Shown: positions 11,531 to 21,945 of the stretch, piece by piece
Numbering within the stretch: position 1 is the first letter of the stretch
Layout of the letters: every line of letters starts with the position of its first letter
Origin: Thamnidium elegans
Lineage: Eukaryota; Mucoromycota; Mucoromycetes; Mucorales; Mucoraceae
Assembly: GCA_025201345.1 (NCBI GenBank)
Contig: JAIXMG010000008.1
Location: forward strand, 310,001-374,000
Direction: 5' to 3'
DNA: 64,000 bases
Translations under genes and position numbers: made by a program
Notes under the pieces: generated by a model
What the model was told of the DNA's origin: nothing
The model's input: only the letters and a program-made list of their open reading frames with translations
Databases searched by the model: none

Positions 11531-13168
11531 TTACATAGTATTTTCTCTTGGCATTGTAGGATATATTGGTACAGGCGGTAAGGTTTGAACTGAGGCTCGA
11601 TAACTGGGAGGTGCTTCCGCAGCTGTTTCGTAATCTGGCAAACCAGGCATACTTCCTTCTCGATATTCCTCTCTAGACGTCACAATAACTGGTATACGCA
11701 ATATACATTCTCTTGTACCTTCAAAATCTGAGTCTCGATGGAAATGGAGCGGATTAAAATGGTGATGTATGGTTAGTGAATGGCTAGAATGATGATGATG
11801 TGGACTATCAGATTGTCTTTCTGAGTCCGTCATATTAGATTGTTCCTCTTGACTTGTATCCGTCTCTTCACGATTTATTTTTTGGCTTGTTACTCTAACA
11901 ACGTCAGGTTGAAATGTTTCAGCTTGCTCTACGACCTGAGATATTGATGAATAAGATGAATTAATATGCGTGCCGACAGGTGTTGTAACACTAATATCCG
12001 GTGAATTATTGTCAGGAGAAGACGACCGACTCATTGGGGGTGTAACTATCTGATCGTTGTTTGACATCATACTAATAGGCGCCATATTAGGTAAAGACTT
12101 TGAAAGGTCATGCTCTTGTTTGAAAGGTAAATGCGACAAAATAGATTTACCAACCGAAATGATACTAGATGTGCTCGATATACTACTAACAGATTCTCTT
12201 CGTCTATTTCTTTTTCTTTCCAAATATTCGTTATCTTCTATAACCATTTGAATCACTAAATAGTGTTTGACAGCAATAAGTGTTGCTTTATTATCTGGGT
12301 GCACTCGTGGATATAATCGAAATATAGCATTATAATGATGAAGATCTTCTGGGTTGTACTCTTTGTGATTTGATGGGAAAAAAGTGCTACAACCTAAAGG
12401 ATATGCAATATCTTCGTAACGCATTGCTTGGTTCGTAAGTGATTGCTTACCCGTTGTTCTATAAAGTGATTTCTCTTCGAGTCCACATGTTACCATTCGC
12501 ACTGAATGTTTTTCTGGATTTTTCAAAGCTACGTACAGCCCTAAAGTAAGTAAACCACCTTCACAGTAAACCATAGACGGCGCTGTAGCGGAATAAGCAA
12601 CAATGTCCGTATTCATATCGCCTTCAACTGTCTGAGAAGGAGGGGCGATAGGATCATGACTATTCATAAGACATCTTCTTAAAGCAATTGGACAAGAAAC
12701 TCGAACATCCGAACTGAAGGCCTTTCTCGAAGCCACCGAATATAAATTGTATCGAATATATCCATGCTTTATTTCCAGGCTATGAGGAAGAGAGGCAGAA
12801 ATTGAAAACTTGAAAGGGAATCTATAGGTTCCCGGTTCAATAGTTGTAGATTTTATCAATTCACTCTCACCATCTTCAATCATCTTTTCGTTAAAGTTTT
12901 TGAGAGTTTTTTTACAGATAATATTGGTTTCGGTGCCATCCGATGTAGGAAAACCTACCGAGTTTGTAGTCCTGAAATTGACATGTACGTTTCCAACAAA
13001 GCACGTTTCTAAACTTCGGATCTTGGTTTGCTGGTGTATCTCCAACACAACTTCTCCCGATAAAATGCATCCTTCAGATACGTCATGAGCAAACCCTCTC
13101 ATGATACCTCGAAAATCCGGGTGGATCTTTATTGACAGTGTAAAATCTTCACTTTTGCGAAGTCTCAT
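11531..13168 (-). CDS. alpha-arrestin (Rsp5/Nedd4 adaptor), single exon
   Basis: A 545-residue intron-less protein with arrestin N and C domains (about residues 8-165 and 185-315). Visible features include FTLSIKIHPDFRGI, the SGEVVLEI strand, EPGTYRFPFKFSI and LPHSLEIKHGYIRYNL, which are typical of the arrestin-N fold, and a C-domain starting near MVYCEGGLLTLGLY. A long Ser/Thr- and His-rich tail follows. The tail ends with LPDY (about 510-513) and PPSY (about 520-523). In this family L/PPxY motifs bind the WW domains of Rsp5/Nedd4 ubiquitin ligases, so the protein probably selects membrane transporters for ubiquitination and endocytosis. The Ser-rich stretch (about 325-420) is a likely phosphoregulatory segment. 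The upstream neighbour FCHo also acts in endocytosis, but the spacing does not suggest co-transcription. Confidence 0.9.
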   Translation of the reverse strand: MRLRKSEDFTLSIKIHPDFRGIMRGFAHDVSEGCILSGEVVLEIHQQTKIRSLETCFVGNVHVNFRTTNSVGFPTSDGTETNIICKKTLKNFNEKMIEDGESELIKSTTIEPGTYRFPFKFSISASLPHSLEIKHGYIRYNLYSVASRKAFSSDVRVSCPIALRRCLMNSHDPIAPPSQTVEGDMNTDIVAYSATAPSMVYCEGGLLTLGLYVALKNPEKHSVRMVTCGLEEKSLYRTTGKQSLTNQAMRYEDIAYPLGCSTFFPSNHKEYNPEDLHHYNAIFRLYPRVHPDNKATLIAVKHYLVIQMVIEDNEYLERKRNRRRESVSSISSTSSIISVGKSILSHLPFKQEHDLSKSLPNMAPISMMSNNDQIVTPPMSRSSSPDNNSPDISVTTPVGTHINSSYSSISQVVEQAETFQPDVVRVTSQKINREETDTSQEEQSNMTDSERQSDSPHHHHSSHSLTIHHHFNPLHFHRDSDFEGTRECILRIPVIVTSREEYREGSMPGLPDYETAAEAPPSYRASVQTLPPVPIYPTMPRENTM

Positions 13169-16071
13169 TATTTATGAATAAATGCAATTATATAATAATA
13201 ATAATAATAAAAAAAAGTTGAAAAAATAAATTATTTTCCCCATTCTTTACTTGAAAATAATTGATTGGTAAAAAATGTTTTAGTTAGCATTTAAGACAGT
13301 AGTTTTTAAACCCTGGTTTTACTTTAATTTTTTTCTGTCCATGTGAACTTTTTTTAAAGCTCACTTTTCGTATCATGTTTAAAGACTTTTTGGCTGAAAA
13401 AAAAAAATATGTAGTAAATACCACCCAGATTTTAATATAAATTCGTGTTTAAAAGCTTATCGTGTTTCAATTTACCGCCTCATATGATAGAACGAAGTTT
13501 TGATTCCAATTTTTGTTTCTAGCTTTTTTCTTTTTTTTTTTAAAAAAAAAAAGAAAGTAGATTATAGTATTGTTAAAGAACGACGATACTATTTAGTGAT
13601 ATTAAGACAATAATAGCCATATCTCATTCATGTACTATCGAGATGTACGCTGAAAAAAAAAAAAGAGAGCGCTGTTTGTAAAATAAAAACAGTATCCTAC
13701 TATATTAATGTTTCTTATGTTTCTATATGCCAATATTCGACTTCAACTATTCAAAAAAAAACCCCCTCGCCATCAATATATTTAAATTTCATTCTTACAA
13801 ATAAATTTTGTACACTCTAAAATAATTTATAGCACATGTTTTCCAAGACGTACAGAGTTTAACATACATATAAAAAAAATATCGGGTAAAACTACCGAAA
13901 TTAATTACCTAACGAGCTTCGGAATCTCTTTAAAGGTTAGCAAGTCAACGTGGTGTAGCGTTATTACACATTTATGTTCCTGCTTTTTTTTTAGTTTGAT
14001 CTCAAGATCGTATATCCTAAATCTAAATAACGGAATTTTCAAATTATGCCGCGGTCTCTCAAATATCAAACGGCGGGAAATCACGTTATACGATTTATGT
14101 AGTTTAAGCAATCGACATCACAGAATGCCAGGTTCCAGTTATTTCCGGTACCGATAAGTATAAAAAATATTCATTTCAGTAATTCAAACCATATTACTCG
14201 GTATCGAAGGAAATCATTGTAGAATTAAGGATATGCATATAAATATACTGCATGAATTGGTTGTGCTAACATCTGACTTTGCTTTAGTAAGTATTATATG
14301 ATAAATGTAGAATAAGGTTTGGGGACAATTATTCCGTATTTTTTTATTTTATTTTTGAAATTTGTTAAAAGTTGCTAGCTACATAAAATATTTTAGAGGG
14401 GATACCATGTATCGCTGAAAAAACCTAGAAATGCTTTTAAAGTTTTTATTTTTTAACTTTAAGCTACAAAGTTGTATTGGATGAAAACACTAATGTTTCA
14501 TCTGACTTGTAACGTACAATAGGAATAATGTGTTAACACTTTTGTAGTAGGCGCATTATCCTCCACATTGTATCGAGAATAAAAAGTTTAAAGCTTATAA
14601 TAGTTTATCACCGTATATTTTATTATAGTAAAGTAACAATGTAGTTAAAATATTATTAAAACTATTCTCACCAATTCGGTAACATAATTTGATTAATATG
14701 AACGGTAATATCAATAAAATAAGGGGGCATATAATATCTGGTGGGTTGTTATGATTAAACTTAGGCTAAATTTTGTTAGTTACATGTACAAAAAACTTGA
14801 TACATGTTTTCACTTTCTACAAAATGTTTTAAAGTCTTTAACTCATACAATAATAGAGGCAGAGAATAGACTTCTGGTTTTAATTTATGTGCATGTCTTT
14901 ATCTTGAGAGCATGTTCCGGAAGGGTTAAAGCTTATTGGCTCTTTCGCGGCTTTTATTCGTTTAGAGCGTATTACTTTCGTAAAACAAGTTTTTGATCTT
15001 TTAGATCTTGTTACTTTTAAATTTTCATTTCCCGATTACTTTTTTGATATTCAGCATGATTTTTTTTACATAAGAAAAACGTGTACTTTAATATAATTTA
15101 TTCAATCCATTTTTTTTAAATTAAAGTACGAGACGTGTCTCGAATATTACTAACGTGCATTATAATAAAAATAAGGACGAATAAGTCGCAATAACACATC
15201 ATAAGCGTTTTATAACATAAATTTTTTTTTGAAAGTTAGGATACAAAAAGAAAGTAAACAGATCTACATTACATGATAATTTCTGTAAATACAATACATC
15301 ATATCCTTTCCACGGAAATGAAAAAGGGGATTATATGTACGAGTGTTACCATTTATCGATTACTCCTGTAGTTTTTTTGGTACCACATTGGTGACACATT
15401 TGTGACCCTCATTTTTTTCATGTATGCCCTGTTCCTCATCTCACAATTTGCTTACCAAAGTATTTCATATATTTTTTAATATTACGCCTTCACTTTTTTT
15501 TTTTTTTAACGCGGACGTTGTACCGGATAAAATATTTTATATGATATTATTATATAATTTCTTTACTCTCGGTTTAGTGAAATGTGAGTACACTTTGGTT
15601 GCGAAGCTAAATTCTTTGTCAGACAGTTTTGCATATTGTACGATTTAAATATAAAGATTTTTCAATATTCAATACTTTTTTTTGATATGATTCCACCAAA
15701 GTATCTATATAAACGTTACCCGGGGTTTTCGCTGGGGGGGGGGGCTTGAAGAAAAAAACGTAAGAGTTTCTTTAGCGTCTATTCAATTTATGCAGATCTG
15801 TAATTTCATTTTGTTGCATATAATATATCAATAAAAAAAAAATTTAAGTAGGTAATGGATACACAAAGATCGTTGTTATACACGGTATTATTTCCCTAAT
15901 AGAAATCATAATAAGCTTATAACATTTATTACATAGTATATTGGTTAAACTATTCAAATTTTATTTTATTTTTTTCAAATCATATAAAAAGGGAGCAAGA
16001 AACCAATTTTTTTTTTCAATATCAACCTCTTTAGCTTTCAATCTAATAACCCATTCCTCTCATTTACCTCA
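13169..16071. other. long intergenic region
   Basis: No intact gene. It starts with the arrestin 5' flank (ATAATAATAATAATAAT repeat near 13190). A/T hairpin-like runs occur at about 13528-13555. A plus-strand frame at 14751-14996 reads SLTHTIIEAENRLLVLIYVH, then RACSGRVKAYWLFRGFYSF; it is coding-like but unrecognised and isolated, so it is probably a transposon remnant. An inverted pair GTACTTTAAT / ATTAAAGTAC lies at about 15081-15130. A G-run lies at 15735-15744. The last 100 bp are the chitinase promoter. Confidence 0.5.
15983..15990 (+). promoter_or_regulatory. TATA box of the first chitinase gene
   Basis: TATAAAAA followed by GGGAGC lies 82 bp before the chitinase ATG at 16072, a normal position for a fungal TATA element with a short 5' leader. 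The leader is CT-rich (CATTCCTCTCATTTACCTCA just before the ATG), as in highly expressed fungal genes. This is inferred from sequence only. Confidence 0.6.
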
Positions 16072-18043
16072 ATGATTTTCACTTCTAGTAAATTTATCGG
16101 TGTTGCTGCCGCTGCTCTTTTAGCTCTCACTGGAGCCCAAGCTAGTGTCTTTGACAAGCCTGCTGTTGCCACCTACTGGGGACAAGTAAATACGAATACA
16201 TACAAAATATACTAGCAACACTTTATAACTAACATTATTATAGAACTCCAAGGGTGGACACGATACTCAAAAGCCTGTTTCATTCTACTGTGACGATTCT
16301 TCTGATGTTATTGTCATGTCTTTCGTTCTCAACTTCAAGGATGGTGGTCTTCCCACTCTTAACTTGGCTAACGGTTGTAATGGACCCAACTTCCCCGGAA
16401 CTGGTCTTTTACAATGTCCTGATGTCGGAAAGGGTAAGTTACATATTTAACACGTTTTTTTTTTTACAAAAAAAAAAAAAAAAAAAATCAAATGTTTAAC
16501 AATTACATTTATAGACATCAAGACTTGTCAACAAAAGGGTAAGACTGTCTTAATGTCCCTTGGTGGTGCAGCCGGTGTTTACGGTTTCGCCAACAACAAG
16601 GACGCTGAAGCCTTCGCTGATACTCTCTGGAACCTTTTCGGTAACGGCAGTAGTTCTACTCGTCCTTTCGGTGATGCCGTTCTGGATGGTTTCGATCTTG
16701 ATATCGAAGGTGGTGGACCCACTGGTTACTCTGTAAGTTTCTATACATATATTGAAAGTCACAGTTTATTAACAAACACATTTATTAGGCCATGGTGAAC
16801 CGTCTCCGTAAGCACTACGCTACCGATAAATCCAAGCAATACTATATTACTGGTGCTCCTCAATGTCCTTTCCCTGATGCCATGATGGGTCCCGCTTTAG
16901 ATGAAGTCTCTTTCGATGCCGTCTTTGTTCAATTCTATAACAACTACTGTGCTACCGCTAGTTCCAACTTCAACTTCAACACTTGGGATAACTGGGCCAA
17001 GAAGACCTCTATTAACAAGGATGTCAAGGTTTTATTGGGTCTCCCCGGTTCCGTTGCTGCTGCTGGCAGTGGTTACGTTCCTTTTGGTCAACTTCAACCC
17101 ATTGTTGAAAACCTTCAAAAGACTTATTCCAGCTTCGGTGGTGTCATGTTGTGGGGTAAATATAGTGTGATCTTGTTTAAATTTTTTTTTAATACTAATA
17201 CTTTATTGATTTATATTAGATGCTTCTGCTTCTTACGCCAACACGGATGTCTCTCCTTCTTACCAAGTAGCGGTTGCCAACTTGGTTCACGGTGCTGGAG
17301 GTGTTAAGCCCCCTACTACCACTGTTACCAAGACTACCACTACTACCAAGCCCGCTGTCACCACTCCTGGTGTTTCTACCACCACTGATAAACCTGTTAC
17401 TACCACTACCACTACCACTACCACTACCACTACCGCCACTACCGCTCCTACTTCTGTTCCTACTGCTCCTTCCACCTGTGTTGCTAACAACGATGCTTGT
17501 TCTATTGAAGGTCAACTTACCTGTTCCGGTGACTCCTTCGCCACTTGTAACCATGGTAAGTGGGGTCTTCGTGCTTGTCCCAGCGGTCTCACTTGTTTCT
17601 CTACTGCTGATGGTGGATCCGTTTACTGTGCTCCTAGTACCGGAAACACCTCTTGTCCTGCCAAGTCTGCTACTACTGTTGGTTTAGGTAAGCCTGTTCC
17701 AACCAAGCCCGGACCTTCTATCAAGCCCTACAAGGATGGTAAGGTTACTGCTCAATTCTCTGTCACCCACTCCGATTCTCGTTCTTTCAAGGCCATCATC
17801 AATGCTCGTCGTCTCGATAAGAAGTCATTCGGCAAGACTGTCACTGTTCAATTCAAGGTTGCTAGTAACATCAAGATCAGTCGTGTCAAGAACGGTAAGG
17901 TCACTCAAAAAGGTAACCATGTTAAGGTTCAATTCAAGAACGGTAGCAAGAAGACCATGGTTGCTATCATCGGTATTGAGGGTAAGATCAAGTCTGGTGT
18001 CTTTGTTGCCCCCACCGCTTCTACTATGAAGATCTCTGCTTAA
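16072..18043 (+). CDS. secreted GH18 class III chitinase with CBM19-like domain (copy 1)
   Basis: A 570-residue endochitinase of the fungal/plant class III GH18 type, which hydrolyses beta-1,4-GlcNAc bonds in chitin. Exons: 16072-16185, 16244-16433, 16515-16732, 16789-17155, 17220-18043. Residues 1-24 form a signal peptide ending GAQA. The GH18 barrel (about 25-320) contains TYWGQ and the catalytic [10 protein letters not shown]; by family knowledge Glu 166 of DxxDxDxE is the acid. A Thr-rich linker (about 326-380) follows. Then comes a Cys-rich CBM19-like chitin-binding module (about 383-433: [38 protein letters not shown]) and a basic C-terminal domain (about 462-570) shared with the second chitinase. 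Codon use is strongly biased towards C-ending codons compared with neighbours, suggesting high expression. An AATAAA lies at 18159. The enzyme may act in wall remodelling or external chitin degradation. Confidence 0.95.
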
Positions 18044-20691
18044 AATCATTCGAAAAAAAAAATTCCCCCCCTTTCCAATTCCCTTATCCAATAACTTATA
18101 TCCACAATTCAGTTCGTGAGAATAGATCATATAACAAAAACAAATTTGAAACTTTATTAATAAACATTTTATAACTTCAAAAAAAAAACAAATGATTTTC
18201 TTGAGCACTATCTTTGCCGAACACATGACTCTAATTGGCAAAATAATAGACTTTTTTTTTTTTTTTTTTGTCAATAGCTTAATTGTTTAAAAAAAATTCT
18301 CAAGAATGTAATACAAGAGAGACAAACAAAAAAATAAATTTCTAAACTGCGGGATATTGTCAAAAAGTACCAATGATTTTTTTTTTATACGTCCGGGGAG
18401 GTATTAAGCTCCATTGGTTCTAGAAGGTTGTCTCTTTTACTGAATTTTTTATTTTTATTTGTGCTAAGCAAAAAAAAAAAAAGCCAAGCGGTCAATCGTC
18501 GTTTTTTTTTTTTTTTTTTTTTTTTACTCTTGTACAAAAATCGATTGTTCTCCTAAGGGAACCAATTGTTGGTCTGTAAACAAAGTTCAATGCCATTCTA
18601 TCGGTAAAGATTTTTACACCCAATAATCTGGACGCTCGGATGCGAAGACGAGTATGGTTAGAACCTGTTACATCCAATATACAACTCGGGGGAGTATAAT
18701 ACACACAAAAAGTCTGATGATTTTTCACCATTCATTTGTTTTATTTTATTTATATAATGGAATGGTACGTGCGACTAAATAAACTTTAGTGCTGGGGAAC
18801 CCCTAGAAGAACACTGTAATTATGAATAAAAATAGAAGGGCGTAATTAACTGGTAATTGCAGAAAAAATGACAGGATGGTGTACACATGCTTATAAATAT
18901 AAAAGGTGCTTTGGTTATACGATACTATTTTTAGATTTTTGTACCTGCCTCGATTCTCTCTTTTTTTTTTTTAGCAGCCAAGGTTACACGAATTTTCCAA
19001 GTACAATTGACCCATCAAAAAAGGGCTCTTCCCTCTCCCAGCCTGTTAATTACCCTTAAAAACCAATGGGTTTATTGTTCAACAAAAAGAAAAGTGCAGC
19101 ATAGATAGTCCCACGTGATTATTATTTTTTTACTAATTTAGAGAAAGGCATTTTTCTTTCCTTTTTGACCACTTTGCGCGCACTTATATATAACTAGCAA
19201 AGATATAAAAACAATTGAATTACCTTGCCCTATGAAAATCACGAAAAAGAAATAAAGCATTTGTTTTGCATCAACTGTTTATTAACGTCAATAGAGCGCA
19301 ACTTTAATTAAGGAAAACTTGGCATTAAAAAAAAAAAAAGTGTATAATACAAACAATAGAATAAAAAACCGGAAACTTGATGCGCACCGACTTTTTTTTT
19401 TTTTGAAAAAAAAGAGATTTGCGTGCACAGATCTTATATGTTTTTTTTTACTCCCGTCAATAAGTATCGACAGGTATTTAAGAGATTATGCTGTAAAGGA
19501 TGAGCTAGCATACTGATAAAATAAACGAGCAAAAAGGTTTTTTCATATTCTATATTTACGGCATACCTATTGGTTTCAATGCTTTTTTTTTTTCGTTTGC
19601 TTACTTATAAACATATACATACGCACACGAAGAAAAAAAGATTGTAATAACATGTTTCAGAATATGCTCTCAAAATACAGGTTACTTGCATTAAGTTCAT
19701 ATGACTTGGCAATACCAGTTTTTGTAAAGTTAAAGTTTAGCGTCGTATGGTGATCGCAAACGACTTGTGCAAATAAAAAATAAAACTTTTTTTTGTTACG
19801 TTTCTTTTCTCTCTCTCTCTCTCTCTCCTTATTATTTTTATTTTCTAAAACCTTTTTATATATATATATACCCAAACAAGCATCCCGAAGATTTAGCTCA
19901 CGTGAGTATAAATTTAGTGTGAGTTGTAGTCTTTATGTATTTCTAGTAACTTGATATGAAGAAAGTCGCTACTAACTCTATTTACTTGGAAATCGCTTTA
20001 ACCATTACGCAGAAATAATATATCTTTGTTGTTGTCATGCTTGACGCTCAAAACCAATTTACCGCAGTAAACAAAAGATAATTTTTTCAACCTCTCATCA
20101 AAAAAAGTACCAATGAAAAAGATTATTTTTATTTTAATAAAATACTTATCTAAACCTACTTGTTAAGTACTAGTTTTAATACTACTGCGACCCAAAACAT
20201 ATATATTTTTTCAGTGAATTTTACTTTTTAACATAGTTTATTAATAACTTTTTTTTTTTTTTAGAAGAAGAAAAAGGTTATTTTTAAAGAAAAAAAGATG
20301 TGCGCGCACATATGTAATGCTTTTTTGTACAGAAACAGTTTTAACAAAAAAAATAATAATACATATTTACAAGAATTAATTTAAGCAAAATACATGCTAA
20401 TTTATTTTTAGAACTCGAGCCAAAAAGGTTGTAAAATGATGAATAAGAAAAATTTTATTATTTTGTGTAACAGGTATGAAAAAAATGAGGTTATGGTGTA
20501 TATTGCTTAATAATAATTAAAAAAGAAACATAAATGAAAGAAAAAAAAAGAAAAAAAGAAAGATATATACATTCTAAATTGGAGGGGATGGATGAGAAAT
20601 GATAAAAAGATGTAAAAAAGAAAAAGAAAGAAAAAAAAGAGGCATAGTTTCATATAGGCTTGAATGATGTAAGTTTTTTTTTTTTTTTTGG

Positions 20692-20725
<34 letters not shown>

Positions 20726-20828
20726 CATAAATGTTTTCTTTTGTGCTTTTTTGGATGGGTTAAAAAATAAAAAAAAAATGCATGTGTTTTTGTTTCTTAT
20801 TGGTATAATAGGGTAAGACCCGTTTTTT
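18044..20828. other. intergenic: chitinase 3' flank, small ORFs, A/T tracts
   Basis: It contains the chitinase 3' UTR with AATAAA at 18159-18164, the small minus-strand frame at 18492-18731, and a short plus-strand segment at about 18974-19059 reading SSQGYTNFPSTIDPSKKGSS to a stop directly after a (T)12AG acceptor-like site. From 19060 to 20500 nothing coding-like is seen apart from homopolymers and a CT repeat (19811-19827). The 20500-20828 part is A/T-rich and should hold the 3' UTR of the Zn2Cys6 gene. Confidence 0.5.
18492..18731 (-). CDS. small hypothetical protein or exon
   Basis: A 79-codon frame begins MVKNHQTFCVYYTPPSCILD, continues TGSNHTRLRIRASRLLGVKI and FTDRMALNFVYRPTIGSLRR, and degenerates into Lys codons over a poly-A run. 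The body has ordinary composition, unlike a chance AT-rich ORF. GTAAAAA after FCTR could be a donor, with an acceptor at about 18468, but no downstream frame is convincing. A TATATAAA at 18749-18756 is too close to the ATG (18 nt) to be its normal TATA box. It may be a remnant of a larger gene. I do not recognise the family. Confidence 0.3.
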   Translation of the reverse strand: MVKNHQTFCVYYTPPSCILDVTGSNHTRLRIRASRLLGVKIFTDRMALNFVYRPTIGSLRRTIDFCTRVKKKKKKKNDD

Positions 20829-21945
20829 CTAATTTGTATATGACCAACATGGGTTATATTGTGATGGAATGGAGTACTCGAAATAATTTTGTTGTTGTTG
20901 AGGAGGTTGTTGAGGTTGAGGTTGAGGTTGATATTCTATAGGCATATCATTGCTAAACCAATAAGTGGGTTGATTCAACATATTAAGTGGTTGCTGAGCA
21001 ACATTCAAATCTTTTTGTGGTTGATAAATAACATTGGTACTGGGATAGTGTTGAAGTTGGATAATAGTATCACTCAAGATCGGGTTCCAGCCGATTGGTG
21101 AGGCATTACCATAAGTTTCAATATCGTCCCACGAATAGGATGAGTTCTGAATAGGCGTTGTATTTCCAGAAATGGTTTGGTGGTCTAACATGCTTGTAGA
21201 GGATGGACTAGATGTGGTGGTGATAGTATTATTATTATTGTTTGTGTATCCAAAACCATATGCATAGTACAACGTTTCATCCGATTCGTCTACAAAGCTA
21301 CTCGAACTTGTTGGAGACAAACTGCTGGTACTTTGACTTGGTACACAATAGGAATCTTCGTACAAATCACTGTAAATTGATTGGTTGTTACTGTGGCTTA
21401 ATACTTGAGGTACTGGTTCGAAAATGGGTGTAGCCCAATGTTCTTCTGTCAATTTAGGGTACACTAAAAATAGTGTTAGTAAAAAAAAAATTGAAATTAA
21501 CTGTATAACCTTAATATCTTACCTGGCTTGTCTTTAATATAAGCTTGGCGTTTCTTATAAGGTCCACGTTTGACACCTTTCTTGCGCTCTTTACGATCCG
21601 AGTCTCTACAAGTGGCTGTCAAACCAAGTTTGACACAACGCTTACAGGGTCTACCGTCGTCACATTTCTTACAAGCCTTTTGACAATTAACTATTTTTTT
21701 TAAAATATATATTAGAAAAATGTGTAACAAGAATAGTTATATATTCTGTGAAATTTCTTACCACAAGCATTTTTGACTTGCTTACGCTTAGACTTTTCGA
21801 TGGTATTCTTTTTGCTAGTAGCAATAAGAGTAGAAACCTCAGCTAAAACGCTGTCGCTGTTGGTATTGTTCTCATCAAAAGGCATCCAAGATGCGGGAGA
21901 TGTATTGCCAGTGGCAATAATAATGTTATTCTTATCGAATTGCAT
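20829..21945 (-). CDS. Zn2Cys6 (Zn(II)2-C6) fungal transcription factor
   Basis: A 328-residue DNA-binding regulator. Exons (minus): 21762-21945, 21523-21690, 20829-21463. The binuclear zinc cluster is complete: Cys 61, 64, 71, 77, 80 and 89 in C-x2-C-x6-C-x5-C-x2-C-x8-C (ACVNCQKACKKCDDGRPCKRC). The first intron cuts just after Cys 61. A basic linker KERKKGVKRGPYKKR follows, typical of a group of fungal Zn2Cys6 factors that includes Ert1/AcuK-type gluconeogenesis activators, although the target genes here are unknown. The remaining 200 residues are low-complexity, rich in Ser, Asn, Gln and Pro (a PQPQPQQPPQQQQ tract near the end), with no fungal-specific transcription factor domain. The C-terminal region is probably an activation domain. 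Confidence 0.88.
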
